The notes under the pieces were generated by a model. That model was given only the letters and a program-made list of their open reading frames with translations. It made no database searches and was not told where the DNA came from. Shown here piece by piece: positions 21,523-21,541 of a DNA stretch of 21,541 nt. This DNA is from Deinococcus sp. (GTDB lineage: Bacteria; Deinococcota; Deinococci; Deinococcales; Deinococcaceae), in the NCBI GenBank assembly GCA_018260375.1, contig JAGLBF010000006.1, forward strand, positions 1-21,541. Direction: 5' to 3'. Positions within the stretch are counted from its first letter, which is position 1. Every line of letters starts with the position of its first letter. The translations under genes and the position numbers were made by a program.

Positions 21523-21541
21523 CAGTATGTCGCAAATCTCG

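Overview
The window looks like chromosomal DNA of a Deinococcus-type bacterium (Deinococcota). Supporting signs are a TrmFO tRNA methyltransferase, a PPK2 kinase, an Asp23/Gls24-NusB pair, a caa3-type oxidase assembly protein next to SCO1 and PCuAC, moderately high G+C, and many genes whose start codon lies 6-8 bases after a TANNNT -10 box with no Shine-Dalgarno sequence. That leaderless arrangement is known to be common in Deinococcus. Genus-level placement is inference. I see no rRNA, tRNA, CRISPR array, prophage or transposase gene.

Layout. 1-2722: an amidohydrolase (+) and a metallophosphoesterase (-) converge, and the pair is bracketed by 73-bp inverted repeats that match at 70 of 73 positions. 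2877-4968 (-): a tightly overlapping copper-delivery operon, PCuAC chaperone -> SCO1 -> CtaG-like membrane protein, probably for cytochrome oxidase CuA/CuB assembly, with a recognisable promoter at 4976-5005. 5257-6648 (-): trmFO. 6979-7539 (+): an unrecognised lipoprotein. 7665-8965 (-): a second copper cluster, DUF2946-like His-rich protein -> YcnI-like -> CopC-like. 9247-9930 (+): a 77-aa unknown protein and MsrB. 10059-10883 (+): a PIG-L/LmbE deacetylase. 11104-13067 (+): an ABC exporter (ATPase and ABC-2 permease, NatAB-like). 13226-14154 (+): Asp23/Gls24 protein and NusB. 14555-19153 (+): glutamate synthase large subunit. 19377-20219 (+): PPK2. 20545-21219 (+): PAP2 phosphatase.

The most notable content is between the genes. 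Nearly every spacer over about 150 bp carries a copy or relic of short non-coding repeats. Three complete copies (10930-11063, 19209-19275 reverse, 20204-20336) begin TACGG, end CGTA and are flanked by 3-bp direct duplications TTA, TAA and TGA. All three fit a TNA target-site pattern, so these are very likely MITE-like non-autonomous transposons, plausibly moved by an IS5-group transposase encoded elsewhere. They carry an internal hairpin whose stem is kept while its sequence changes. One copy inserted into the 3' end of the PPK2 gene and now supplies its last codons and stop. A second, less well-bounded repeat family lies at 2731-2870, 9069-9193, 20353-20445 and 21408-21460. The right edge of the window holds a perfect 17-bp inverted repeat and a G-quadruplex-type G-run cluster.

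Functionally, the genes cover copper handling and respiration, tRNA modification, nitrogen assimilation, polyphosphate/nucleotide metabolism, methionine-sulfoxide repair and membrane transport. They form several independent transcription units rather than one pathway.
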